Source: Glandiceps talaboti (lineage: Eukaryota > Hemichordata > Enteropneusta > Spengelidae). From it: a stretch of DNA of 64,000 nt. Within the stretch, counting starts at the first letter, position 1, and every line of letters starts with the position of its first letter. The stretch spans positions 23,516,309-23,580,308 of the forward strand of contig NC_135563.1 in NCBI RefSeq assembly GCF_964340395.1, read 5' to 3'. The notes below the pieces were generated by a model. That model did no database searches. It was not told the DNA's origin and saw only the letters and a program-made list of their open reading frames with translations. The position numbers and the translations under genes are program-made. Shown piece by piece: positions 1 through 15,100 of this stretch.

Positions 1-2303
1 CCACGGCTAATTCCCTCATACCGTGTATAGAGATACTGTTGATATGACAGTATAGACAAATCACGTCTTCCTAATGGGGACGAAACAAATAAAACAAATT
101 GGACTTGTCTCCAGTCTATGTCTACCTTGATACAATCTAAACTAAACAACATCAAATCTTAAATGTCTTTAAGGATGTCTGTGATTGATTATTCCTTACA
201 GTGCTAAGACTGAAGATTCTCCTTCCTAAAGTTACAAACTATTTTTAAAGCCATTTTTTAAAACGATTCTATTTTATTATTCTGTGTATGTGATAATCCG
301 TTTTGGATATTTACACTGTATTCCACAGATATACGATATAAATACAAACAAGAGCAAACAATGCCAGTGAGAGACGAGCATTTCATCATGGTGGTATATA
401 GCACCAGCTGACAGTTTTAATGTAGGAGACGTTTTCTATTTTCGAAACGTACCCCTTCTAACATTACAACCCGCTGGGTAGTTGCTAGAAGTACATTTGA
501 CGGTAGTACCTTATCAGCAGTAGAACCAATCCAGTTAATTGAAATAGAGAAAATACAGCAGTAAAAGTAGTCAGTGTGTTCTACTAAAATACGTGGGTGG
601 TTGTCTTTGACGTCAGTTAGCAATTGTATATGAGTTTTTGTACTCATTGATAGAGAAATGGTTAGAGAAGATAATACTTAGGTAACTGCACCAAAGTTTA
701 CTACGTGTAAGTCGGTAAAATGTCTTTCTTACACAAAATACGAATGTGTCACCAATGTGAATTTGTAATAAAATGGTAGTGTGAAAATCCTAGCTGATGT
801 GTAGGTGTGCACAGTTTACCCTGAAGCTTTTAAGAAAGTGTAAAGAAAGGGAGGAACAGAGGAAATTGCACCATATAACCTGATTTGAAAAAAAGGTGAC
901 AAATTTCTCTCATAAAACACGTCATTGTTCCTTAGCTGTATTCTAAGTTTAAGTGAAAAGTAGGTATTAATACAGGCACCGCAGTGATATATTTGTAAGG
1001 ATTTGACGAAGGTAACGACACATGTACGCAAATATCGATCTTAAAAATTAGTATCCCACATTATATGGCCAATAGTCTCATCAAATTCTCGTTCCCTCAC
1101 ATGAAATGAGAGTTTTCAGTTATAATTTCTCACTTTCACCAGTAAAGTCTTGTACATAGATACATAATAATTGTCCCACTGTTTTATCACTGTTTCAAGA
1201 TAGTGTTGATGGTGTTATACAAAGGAATACCCTTACAAACACCTGGTAACCAAATTGAAGCCTCTGGGCGTTTCTTTGGTCGAATTACCAAGATAAACCT
1301 GAAGACGTATGGCATCATCACATATTCGGAAATGCTAAACTGTGGATTAGGAAGACAGACTGAAAGACGACACCATTTTAGTAAATGTATCCAACAAATG
1401 AGTATACTTTATTCATACATACATCTACTTAAACAAATGAATTAGTCGAATGACTACTTAAAGTTTCTACAATTGGAATTCTTTATGTATAGTGGCATTA
1501 AACATTGAACACTCCAGTCAGATTTGTGTCACATTTAATTGCACTTTTCTTCATAACTCTTCCTCAAGATCTGAGATAGAGTAAGACTTATTTTCTTTTT
1601 TACGTACTTAGTTTACTTTGCGAGAAAAATGACAAATTACAAACGTCTTTGCAAGAACAACACTTAAGTGCATATTGTGTCTTTTAAGAAGATTGCTGAA
1701 AATGATACTTGTTATAAACCAATAAGCTAAGCAATGGTTATCTGTAGATAAGTACATTCTTACTGATAAATTGAAGGAACGTTATATCATTTAGAATATA
1801 TTCTATAGAAGTCTAGACATATATTTTTGTCTTTAGATGGATTGTCGTAAAATACATAATTTACGTGATTGCATTCAAGGAAAATAACAATCATGTGATA
1901 GTGTCCAGGTAGGTTATACTAAAAATCAAAATCTAGCAACTGAAATACAGCGAAAGTTAGTCAGACATTCTTACCACCTTATGCAAAAGTAAGACAGAAG
2001 AGAAAGTACATGCAAACAATAACAACTTTGTTGAATCTTTTGCAAAATCACTTCTCTACGATAGAAATTAGAGTTTCTTTGTTATTCCAAATAAAGTATA
2101 TGTGCACATTTATTGGAACGTCTCCTCTTCGTTTTCTATCAAGTCCCGACGTTTACGCTCAACAACACCTATATATGAAGAGAGAAAAAAACAGAATAGA
2201 TATTAAGTTATAGTGTGTACGTATGAAATTGATATTAAATTCGTATTTCGTATTGTAAGTTGCGAGTTTACTCACTTGCACTGTAGGTTTGTAGTTTGAC
2301 TTG
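1..2303. other. Non-coding flank left of the 21-bp array
   Basis: AT-rich sequence. The missing last exon or exons of gene 1 could lie here on the minus strand, but no candidate with matching phase, good splice sites and a plausible protein stood out. Confidence 0.4.
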
Positions 2304-2639
2304 CAAAGTAGATACAGTGTGTAACAAAGTAGATACAGTGTGTAACAAAATAGATACAGTGTGTAACAAAATAGATACAGTGTGTAACAAAATAGATACA
2401 GTGTGTAACAAAATAGATACAGTGTGTAACAAAGTAGATACAGTGTGTAACAAAATAGATACAGTGTGTAACAAAGTAGATACAGTGTGTAACAAAATAG
2501 ATACAGTGTGTAACAAAATAGATACAGTGTGTAACAAAATAGATACAGTGTGCAACAAAGTAGATACAGTGTGTAACAAAATAGATACAGTGTGTAACAA
2601 AGTAGATACAGTGTGTAACAAAGTAGATACAGTGTGTAA
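2304..2639. repeat. 21-bp minisatellite, 16 copies
   Basis: Sixteen head-to-tail units of CAAAGTAGATACAGTGTGTAA, with a G/A variant at one site in the order G G A A A A G A G A A A G A G G. Because 21 is divisible by three, several frames stay open for 120-160 codons; these are repeat artefacts. Confidence 0.95.
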
Positions 2640-4525
<1,886 letters not shown>

Positions 4526-4580
4526 GAACATAGATAGATAGTTAATTTTTAACGAAATAAAATTGGAAATATTAACGTAC

Positions 4581-4790
4581 CTCCTTCGATTGATTTAACC
4601 ATATCCTTGACTAAACAGCCACCGAAGACAGTATTGGTTCCACAGAATTGATATCCCCACATACTATAACACAGATTCGCACAGTGCTCTACGCCATCAC
4701 AGAATTGATCGATAGTTATACAAGTAGTTGGTTGATCTGGACAGGACAGACCACGGACACTGACGATGTTCCCTGTACTAGCTTGACAGT
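4581..4790 (-). CDS. Gene 1 exon 5 (cysteine domain 2)
   Basis: A phase 1-1 exon ending GGAG|GTACGTT. It has eight cysteines spaced C-x14-C-x6-C-x6-C-x5-C-x3-C-x8-C-x8-C, with CDG after the fourth, and ends [12 protein letters not shown]. Two acceptors lie 6 nt apart (CAG then CATTAG); both keep frame. I chose the second (start 4790) because it gives YC, matching FC at the same place in gene 2; the first would add two residues (start 4796). The acceptor region is formed by an (ATTC)n array. Confidence 0.8.
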
Positions 4791-6102
4791 CTAATGCTGA
4801 ATGAATGAATGAATGAATGAATTCATGAATGAATGAATGACTTCATGAATGAATGACTTCATGAATGAATGAATGAATGAATGAATGAATATATGGATGA
4901 AAGAATGAACGAATGAATGGATGAATGGATGAATGAATGAATCAATCAATCAATCAATCAATCAGTCCTTCAATCAATCAATCAATCAATCAATCAATTA
5001 ATCAATCAATCAAAAAAAGATAGGTAGAGCACTAAATTTGAGTGTGATCATAATAAGAATATGGATGTTTGAATGAAATAGCTCCTTCTCAAAAATGTCT
5101 CTCAAACATTTTTACCCTATCCTTTGAACCAGATAACATCGTACTTTACAACTGGATTATAAAATCTCAAAAACAAATCAGATCAAATCTGCAAATCAAA
5201 CGGAACCAAATCAAACCAGCTATTCAAATGGTCGACTAGTCTGCAGGTGATAAGCCTGTGGTGTACTGTTTATATAGTAAACTGGCACCTTCTTTTTCTG
5301 GAAGTTTCGTTCAAAACTGGGAAATGTTAAACTTAGAAAATTTAATGATTTATTCATTAGTTTTTATCTCGGCTAAACGTTCATTAACCTAGCAGATATT
5401 GTTTGACCCACTATCTCGGCTAAACGTTCATGAACCTAGCAGACATTTTTTGACCCACTATTTGTACTAGTTGGATGTAATCCCATGGATAAATATAAAT
5501 AGTAACACGCACAACTCTGTAAATAAGTCTTCAGCAGTAAACGATTCTTTGAATGTCTATCGAAGCAACCGATCCTTAGCTAAATGAATGTTTACCTTGA
5601 GGCATCATTGCCAGAATTACCTTGCTTTATGGATTGGCAACAAGGGAGTTACTCACCTTCGAAGAAAATAGCATGAACGATTTCACGATATGCAATTAAC
5701 CTTTATACTAATGTATTTTGTGTGGAACTAATGACTAGGCACATAGGTGTCTCTGTGATGCCAACTATTAAATGTTACTGTGGTAACAGTAATTAGTATT
5801 CGTTGATTTAGCAAAAGAAGTGAGGGATTTAGTGGTAGAGATTAGTTCCATTTTATAATTCAGTTTAAAGATATTTATCGATAGTGTTGATGTCACAGAA
5901 AGTATAAAAACATACACAAGTATTCCTTACTATGTAATGTTATTGTACGAATAATATATCAATATATCTTATCAGGGGAGCAAAAATACGACCACCTTCA
6001 CCCAATGATCGACCGATGAACCAACTACCTAGCCAACCAACCAACCAACCAACCTACCAACCAACCAACCAGTCAGTCAGTTAGCTTACCTGCATGCATG
6101 CC

Positions 6103-6170
<68 letters not shown>

Positions 6171-9100
6171 CGTCCGTCTGTCCGCCCGTCCGTTAGTAGT
6201 TAGGTCAGCCACTCAACCACGCAATCAACCAACCACTCAACCAACCAATCAACCAACCAACCAACCAACCAACCAACCAACCAACCAACCAATCAATCAA
6301 TCAATCACATTTACGCATACAATACATGGCGTCATATATGCCTGCCCCATTCACTGGTGTCATATTACAGGTTGGCTATTATATTAGTACAGACGAATTA
6401 CAATAATAGACTATAGGTTGGCTACTATATTAGTATAGACGAATTGCAATAATAGACTATAGGTTGGCTACTATATTAGTATAGACGAATCACAATAATA
6501 GAATATAGATTGGCTACTATATTAGTATAGACGAATTACAATAATAGACTATAGGTTGGCTACTATATTAGTATAGACGAATTACAATAATAGACTATAG
6601 GTTGGCTACTATATTAGTATAGACGAATTACAATAATAGACTATAGATTGGCTACTAAATTAGTACAGACGAATTACAATAATAGACTATAGGTTGGCTA
6701 CTATATTAGTATAGACGAATTACAATAATAGACTATAGATTGGCTACTATATTAGTATAGACGAATTACAATAATAGACTATAGGTTGGCTACTATATTA
6801 GTATAGACGAATTACAATAATAGACTATAGATTGGCTACTAAATTAGTATAGACGAATTACAATAATAGACTATAGATTGGCTACTATATTAGTATAGAC
6901 GAATTACAATAATAGACTATAGGTTGGCTACTATATTAGTATAGACGAATTACAATAATAGACTATAAGTTGGCTACTATATTAGTACAGACGAATTACA
7001 ATAATAGACTATAGATTGGCTACTATATTAGTACAGACGAATTACAATAATAGACTATAGATTGGCTACTATATTAGTATAGACGAATCACAACAATAGC
7101 TAGACTATACTTACAGTCTGTTAGACCAAGGAGCCAAAATACCTGAAATAACTCGTAGTCTTTGTTACCGTAACCAAAGCGGGGTAATCCTGAAAATAAC
7201 ACAAGTTATACTTTGTTATGGCTTCCAAAAAAAAAATTAATACTGATCACATGTTATTGGTATTGCCTTTGGAAATGTAAGTTGAAGACTGCGAATGTCT
7301 TCAACTTATTATTTATTTTAAAATACAAAAGTTCGATGGACGCAATTTCAGCTTTGAAGGAGGAAACAATTGCTTCCACGGAGAAAATCAACCTTGAAAC
7401 TAAACTCCTTCAAAACTCATTAAACACTTGATGGAATACCGCTCGTTTTCAAATGGATGGCTAGGAAATAAACCTCATCAGGTAGATGCAACAGCGCGGA
7501 AAGTGCCATCGTGAGCATGTAACATGTTAATTGTATACCTTAAGAGTCATAAATATCTACCAATCACCTAGTATCAATCACCTACCATTTATCATCAGCC
7601 ATTCCACCTGTTCTTTCGTTTCACAAGCTTGATCACTTTCGTCATCAAAACAGTCAGGCGAGCTGGTTTCACACTTGCATTCTATGACTCCGTTGCAAAT
7701 GTCTTTAAGACCTTGAAAACACTTTGAATTTGTTAACCCAGGAGTACATTGCCAACCGCTTTCAGCTGAACACTCTGTTGGAAAAACATAAACAAATAGA
7801 AAGTATAGAACATAATAAATTGATATAATGCACGTAATCAAATGTACTTCATCGTAAACATTATGTATTTCTCTGTAATTTATTTCTATTTTCCTATTTG
7901 CAAAGTTCCGTATTAGAAATAGTGCAAATGATCAAACGAGATTTTGCATACTGAATATTAACTCAAACAGCCAAGGGCACTTTTTCTTAAAGTGAGCAGT
8001 AAGTGGTTTTGCACAAAATTACATTTTTTATCTCACAACATAATTACTGAGACATGAGCATATATACTAACTTGATGCCATTATAACGATTTTAATGCAT
8101 CAAATTATTTCACCAAAAATGGCGTGGAATAATTCTACTCCACTCTGATAAATTATCTATAGAATCACACCTGAATGCCTTAAAGGAATGGTTGTCTTTC
8201 TTTTACTAAATGTGGGCTATGTGCAGTCGCTGAACCTCTCCATTTGGTACGCTTGCTACCATATACAGGCAAAGACAAACTTAAAATGTATGTAAATATG
8301 ATCTATATGATCACACACTCTCGTTTTTACCTTCTTACGTAAGAGAAGATTATCTTACACTAGTCCGGGTACTAGTAGTAAAAATATTGAGAACACCGTA
8401 CGCTTTATATTTCAATATAAAACAAAATGCAAGCATTTCAGAACGTTTGCTTCGATCTGTATAACATTTCACATTCCACATTTATTTCATTAAAGCGCTT
8501 CTTCTATTTTAAAACAGATATAAGAGGTGGTGAGTTTTTAAAATCTTCTTGAATGTGTACGTGTTCAGCCGCCTTAAATACATTTTAATCACTTCGATGC
8601 GCTTTCCTTTGCAATATATGACGTATATTGACATAGTATTTTCTAATTTACTCTATAAACAGCAACGAGTAAACTGATACTGAAAAGAAAACGTCAAGGC
8701 ATTCTGCATTAGGGATTTATAGTTGCTGTAGAACGTAACGTAGATTGACATAACCATGTAAAGCAATACACTATGTGAGCATAGTCGTTTTAAACAGTGT
8801 TTCTTTTGCAGCATCAGCCTAAAGATTCATTCACGTCAGATATTTGTATTAGTCGATACTACATTAATAGTGATTTTTATTCCTCGTTGTGAAAAAGAAC
8901 TAATATAATTTTGATTAAAAATCATAGTATGTAATTTACTGAGTACCAGATACGGTGTGATAAGATGTATAAATCTCCAATATTGCTCAAAGATCTGATG
9001 AGTTTTCAGGATTTGAGAAAACTTGTGTGTTTATTTAGTATTAACACTTTCATACTAAATTATCCTTATATTGGACTTGACAGACAGGAAGGCTATTATA

Positions 9101-12100
9101 GTCTAAATATCAAAGTTTTATGGTTTGTCTTCTATGTCATCAAACCGTACCATTATACTCTCTATATATACTGATGGTATGCTCTGTGAATCAATTCCGT
9201 GCTCGTTCTTTTACTCAATATGAAATGTCACTAATAATAAATTGGATTCGTATATATTGTTGAAGGTGTTCACACTCGATATTATGAGAAAGGCTTGTGC
9301 ATGATGAACTAAAAGAGTGGCCATTCGGTTCATGTGTGCTATTTGATAACATCGACACTAATGTCGACAATATGAAGACTTATATAGAAATCAAACCACG
9401 ATGGAAATAGTTTTGCGTCCTAAGGACTAATGTGCTGGTTATGAGAGCTACGACAAATGAAACTAATTAAAATGCAACAGTCGCACAAACTCTGTTGGAA
9501 GTCGACAGTGGCAGATGGAATGATCCATAAACATTCATCGTAATGTCTATGGGTCAGTGTGCAAAATTACCTTTTTGCTACGTGTATCACTTGATGAGTA
9601 AGTATTAACACGTGAAAGTAACACAATCTCTACATTTACTGCATCTCTATTTTCTACTTGGTTTATTATTGTAATTGGTAAATTTGAAACTCAACATCCA
9701 GTCGCTTCAATGAAGGCTCTTAGACAATATGCCAATCTTAGCCAAAAGATACGTTTTCGTATCGATTCTGTGATTATAGTTTTAATATACGCCCACCTCA
9801 ACAAATGTAATCGGACACGCATCAATAACTTTAGCACAAAGCCTAACACCTTCATTTTCATCGCCAATGTTTCCAAAAGCCAAAGATATATAGTTTTACT
9901 TTAATTCATAGTATTTATTAACGTGACTTCCTTCATTTTGTCTTACGGCATATGTAGTGAAGTTGGAAATTTAGATGTCTTCTTGAATTTTTTAAAGGTA
10001 GTAGCATAGTTACATCTTTCAAAGCCTACAAAATGTTTTCATATGTTTCTTTCTAAATGCGAATCATGTATGTTATTCTTTTTTATATCTCAGTAGTCTA
10101 AAGAGTGTTTATCCTAACCTACAGGAACTCGTACGTGCGAATATCGCCTACACATAACGGTTACTAATAACACTTATTCGCAATCCTTTAAGCTCCTCCT
10201 GCTTACACAAGGACAGTCACACTATTCATATAGTTCAGTGCAAATTTAGCATTGTGTTCACGGAAGGAGAGAAGAGTCTATTCTATACAAATACCATTCT
10301 TTTTAGTACATTATTCTAGTACGATTTGTCTGCAGTGTTACCTTTAAACATCTGTACTGAGTTGAACAGGACGTGCGTCAGTACTGCGACAGTTCTCGAA
10401 TTGAATTGACGATATGAAAGTGAATCGTCTCACATATAATCTACTTAGTAGTAGTACCTGATAGACATCTAAAAGTATGCTTGCGTAAACCACTTCATAA
10501 ATATATACAGCGTGTCTTGGGAAACAAAGATATTTCTTCTATTATATCTTGACACGTGTTGACGTACATGGCGTTATTGGAAGAGCGGTGCAGCGATTGA
10601 GACGTAACTAACGACCTCTCCAGATGAACAAAACCTCATTGCACCTTTCGAATGGCTACAACTTTTAAACTCTACTATGTATAAAACACCACTATTTCTT
10701 GATCCTAACCCACGAAATCTATTAAATGAAATCTATTTTTAAAAAAGGTTGAAAGAAAAATCATCATGTACAAGTCACGAAATCTATCCGGAAAATCCGT
10801 ACCATGACGATCACTAGCACGACTTCAATATACGAAAGAGATGAATTTCTGTTAACAAATTGCCCATTATGTCCTCCTAGGACCACAGATTCGACTATCC
10901 ATTTCATAACTCGATTTACAAAATGAAGAAACAAAATATTTGTCACGAATACCATATGACAGATGAAAATCTTTGTGATAGAATTTGGAATATAATTTCT
11001 TTGTTAAATGAGCCCCATCTGAAGGTGTACAATTATCACAGTTTGTAAACTGTGTAACCACGATATGATAAGACGAAAGATATGAATTGTTGTTAACAAA
11101 TTGGCTTTAGTGACACCAATATGCAAATTTAAAATGACGTAAACACGTTGTTTCCATGGTGACAGTTGCAGCTAGAGCAGGGTTCCCTTTCTCTGAAATC
11201 GTCATTATTCTGATTGTCACGAAGCGTCGTTACGTTTCCCAACTAAGAATTTTTCTTTTACTCATCCTTCAAAAACGTTTCATAATTCCCGAGCAAAGAC
11301 CTCGTTGTAAAGTGCCCTAAGGTTGGAATAAGTATTAAAGCAGCACCAACAGCGACAATTTTCAAGTTTTGTAAAACTTATACAATGCCATTTCACTTGT
11401 CATAATTAAAGTATGCATCTGTGTAACGGAATTGAGTTTGGATGGTTGGTTGGTGGGTTGGTGGGTGGGTGGGTGGGTTGGTGGGTGGATATACAACGGC
11501 AATGTCTAAGGGTATTTTAGGTGTTGATGTGAAACCTTGGAATGTCAAGTTATTTCAGTATGCCTACAACCATTTTGCAAGTTCGCAATGGTAAGAAATG
11601 TTTGGTTGTTTTTTTTAAAGATTTCCCTTCAAACATTTTCTTTCTTTGTCAGTTTGTCAGTTTCTCTTCATCTTTGTTTGCCGTGTCTGTACGAGTTCTT
11701 CTAAGCATACGCAATACCCAAATGAAAAATAAAAAACAAATATTTTGTACAAATTATAAATAGTTTTTTTTTTTAAATTCTAAATGCAACACGGTGGTGA
11801 AAATGCAGTAACTGCTTTTTTAGGTTAGGTGTGTGTGTGTCCAATCACTAAAAAATATACAACTCCGTTAGCAGGGGTTTCAATGTATTTTGTACGGTTA
11901 TGTTGCTGATGACCAGATCTCATTTCTTCATTTGGAGTGAAATTGATATAAATAAACGTGCATTTGCATTAGACTATACTGAAATTAAACCAAACTTGCT
12001 GCAGTCAATTTTCACTACAACATGGCTACGTTTTTGTTAAAATGAGTGAATATTCAGTCTAATTAGTAATAAGCATATGTTTCTTAGGAAGTTTTGATTT

Positions 12101-15100
12101 TGTGATAGGGAACTTGTTTACAAGGCCTTAAGGATACATGTTAGATAGAACAGGAAGTGGTACATTTTGGCAAGAATATATATATAAGTATACATATATT
12201 CAATTATGAATGTACAACTCACGTATTTTGCGACACCTACTCGAACGAGTATTACGGGAACGAGACAGTATTACTGGTGTTACATGTACTTTGCATGTGA
12301 ACGATCCATGTATTGTTTAAAGCGTCTATTATACGCTACGAAGCATATGAAAAACAGAAACCCAACTGCGAAGACTTTGTTGTAGGCACGGAATTTGTAG
12401 GCAGACACGTAGACTATAATCTAATTGTGTTATGATGAATTAGATATCTGAAGTGTGTGTCCCAAGGAAGGATATGTCCCCAGGGGATAAGTTTTCTTAG
12501 GAGATGCAGTAGTTTTGTCAAATAGAATCTAGAATCCTTCAAAGTGCAACTCCTGATGTTTGCCAATTATTACTTTCAAAAGCAGTTGATAATATTGAGT
12601 ATATTTCAGTAAACGGCCATTTGAATTACAATAAACTTTGAGCATACGAGACTTTGAGCATAATCTTGTACGTTCCTCCTATGAAGTGCGCTTTAGACAG
12701 AATTTCAAAGGTCATAAGTGATGTGCCTCGTTATCTGAGCTGCCGATTCTATGGTCCACATTTCTCGATGCTTTCTAATATTTGAACTGACTCAACACGA
12801 TACGTACGTTCCCGTCGAACAATTAACTTGTTTTCCTATTTTACGTTTGAATATTAATCATTGGTCAATCGATGTTGAGAATTTGATTTCGATGCGATCT
12901 CAATCTGTGTATTCTTTTACATATATCAGATAGGGGGTCTCAACATTCACATAAGTTCAATTTTTCGAGGTTAACAATGTCATCACTCAATGGGCGTTTT
13001 CTTCGTTGATTAAGTCTGATCATCATATATTCTACTTTCACAGTTTGATGTCCACTGCTGCTTTCCACAAAACAAAAACATATTCAACTTAGAGCATCTT
13101 AAAATTCCGACATTTGTAACACTGAAGACAATTCACTACATAGAAGTGACAGACTTTACACCCTTCAAATGGACAAAGATGACAACTTTGATAAAGTCTG
13201 AGTCCGCATGCACGGATGTAACGGTCTTTATTTATGATCCATTCTCATTTCATATATTTAATATTAACAATATAAACCAAGCTAATTATAGATATTCAGA
13301 AGGGTTGTTAGGCCGACATAATTCGATGGCAAAAGTCAACTCGAAGCTCATATAATACAATTTTTCGTGAGTGAAAATATGAAGAAACGTTTTGAATTTT
13401 AAAAAAATCAAATCTAATATCCAAACCTACCCAAAGCTATGATTAATCCGGCCGACGTGTGTACTCATGAATATATTGAAGGTTTATCCCTAATCTGCAT
13501 GACTACAGCTCAAAGTCATCAAATATAATAAATCTCAATTTCCAGATTAGTAATATGTAAATGATACATATCAGATACATAAGCCTCAATATCATAGTAT
13601 CAAAGCTATAACGAACTAGATCTAGAAACTAGATAAGTTTAAAAATTCAGATATCGGAACAATTCATGAAGGGCATATATAACGGTTTCCAATATATACT
13701 TATTGAGATAAAATATGTCGCAGGGTATCACACTATATGTACACCAAATTTGCCATACGAGAGGTTGTTCCTGAGCCTTTTGAAATAAAGAAATTTCGGG
13801 GGTTTCCGTCTTGTTTTCAAGGAAATCGGCATTTGTTTTTAATTTTCACATGGAGTTAACATACTATTGGGCGGCCATTTTGGATTCTAAACTGGGCCAA
13901 TCGTGACTTTATCTTGATTTAACTGACAATGGGTCATATAGTATGTTTCATTGATCTAACTTTCTCAGGAAGAGTTATACACAGAAATACAGACAAGTCT
14001 ACCATGTCTGAAAGAATTCAATTGGCCTTTCCTCGCTCATGCTATAGGCTTGACGATGAAAAAGTGTTTTTACACCGAACGATGTTTTGTGCAGTTCTTA
14101 ATTCTCTTCATGTACCCTGGAAGTAGGAATGTCTTGTCTGTTGACTTTAGATTTCTTTAGGCTTTATGTGCTCGTGTCTTTCAAAATCATCAATAAAGAA
14201 GGAGACCCAAACACGTCCAATTATACTTCTTTTGGTATGGAGCAAGATGTGTGTATCAGTAAATTCAAGAGACGGGTATCTCGCAGTATGTTTTTAAAAT
14301 GAGGTATCTGAACAAGCGATACCGTGTAATGTGAAACCTCGCCAATATTGCGTGAGGTTGAATTCTTGACAGTTTCGAAAATGTTGAATCTTTTCAGTGA
14401 TCGCTTATTGCTGTCTAGAGAGAGAATGAAGAAAAACAATAAAATACACATTTAACGTAGTCTAAATCTGCAAAGGTTGATTTGATTTGATTGATTTCAA
14501 TTCTGTACTATACAGAAAACAATCACAGCAGACATAAATACATTATTGTGATGATGATGGGATACGACAAATTCAACCAGAGACATGAATCAAACTCAGA
14601 TGAGACAAACAAGTAATAACAATCAAAAAAAGACAATCATCCTTTCTATTCAATCATAAAATAGCCCTTCAACCTTTTGTGAGGAAGAATACCAGACGTT
14701 ATGTTCTGTGCATTACCTGGAACAATAGAAATCTAAGTAGTCATATATGGCTGTTTAAAATGTCTACGATTTATCCGGTTACCCTCGGAGTAAGATTCTA
14801 TGAACTGATGCATGACTAAAAACAGTGCAGCCTTTCATGCGTACATAAGGAGGATGGAGAATAAAGACCTCTTGTCATCTTTCAACGGATCACAAGAAGA
14901 ACCTTTTAATCGACCTGTCACTTTGATATCGAAGAACGATCGTTGACCACTAACTTCGTATTGACATTGACCAGAGGTCAACATACGCCAACCGAAATTA
15001 TTTATACTCCACTCAGTGTAAATGATGGGTCACGTTAAGGTGCTGATTCAAACAGAACACTTTTTATGCAGTTGTATCTGTGGAAATAGTCCGAATGGAA

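Noticed and set aside
417-647. Possible last exon of gene 1 on the minus strand
   Set aside because: No acceptor with a pyrimidine tract and AG in the needed phase, and no Ser/Thr-rich tail as in gene 2.
6371-7108. CRISPR-like array of regular repeats
   Set aside because: Units are contiguous with no unique spacers, and the host is a eukaryote.
10764-11061. Minus-strand frames with several cysteines near the middle of gene 1 intron 2
   Set aside because: No match to the module cysteine spacing and no consensus splice sites at fitting phases.
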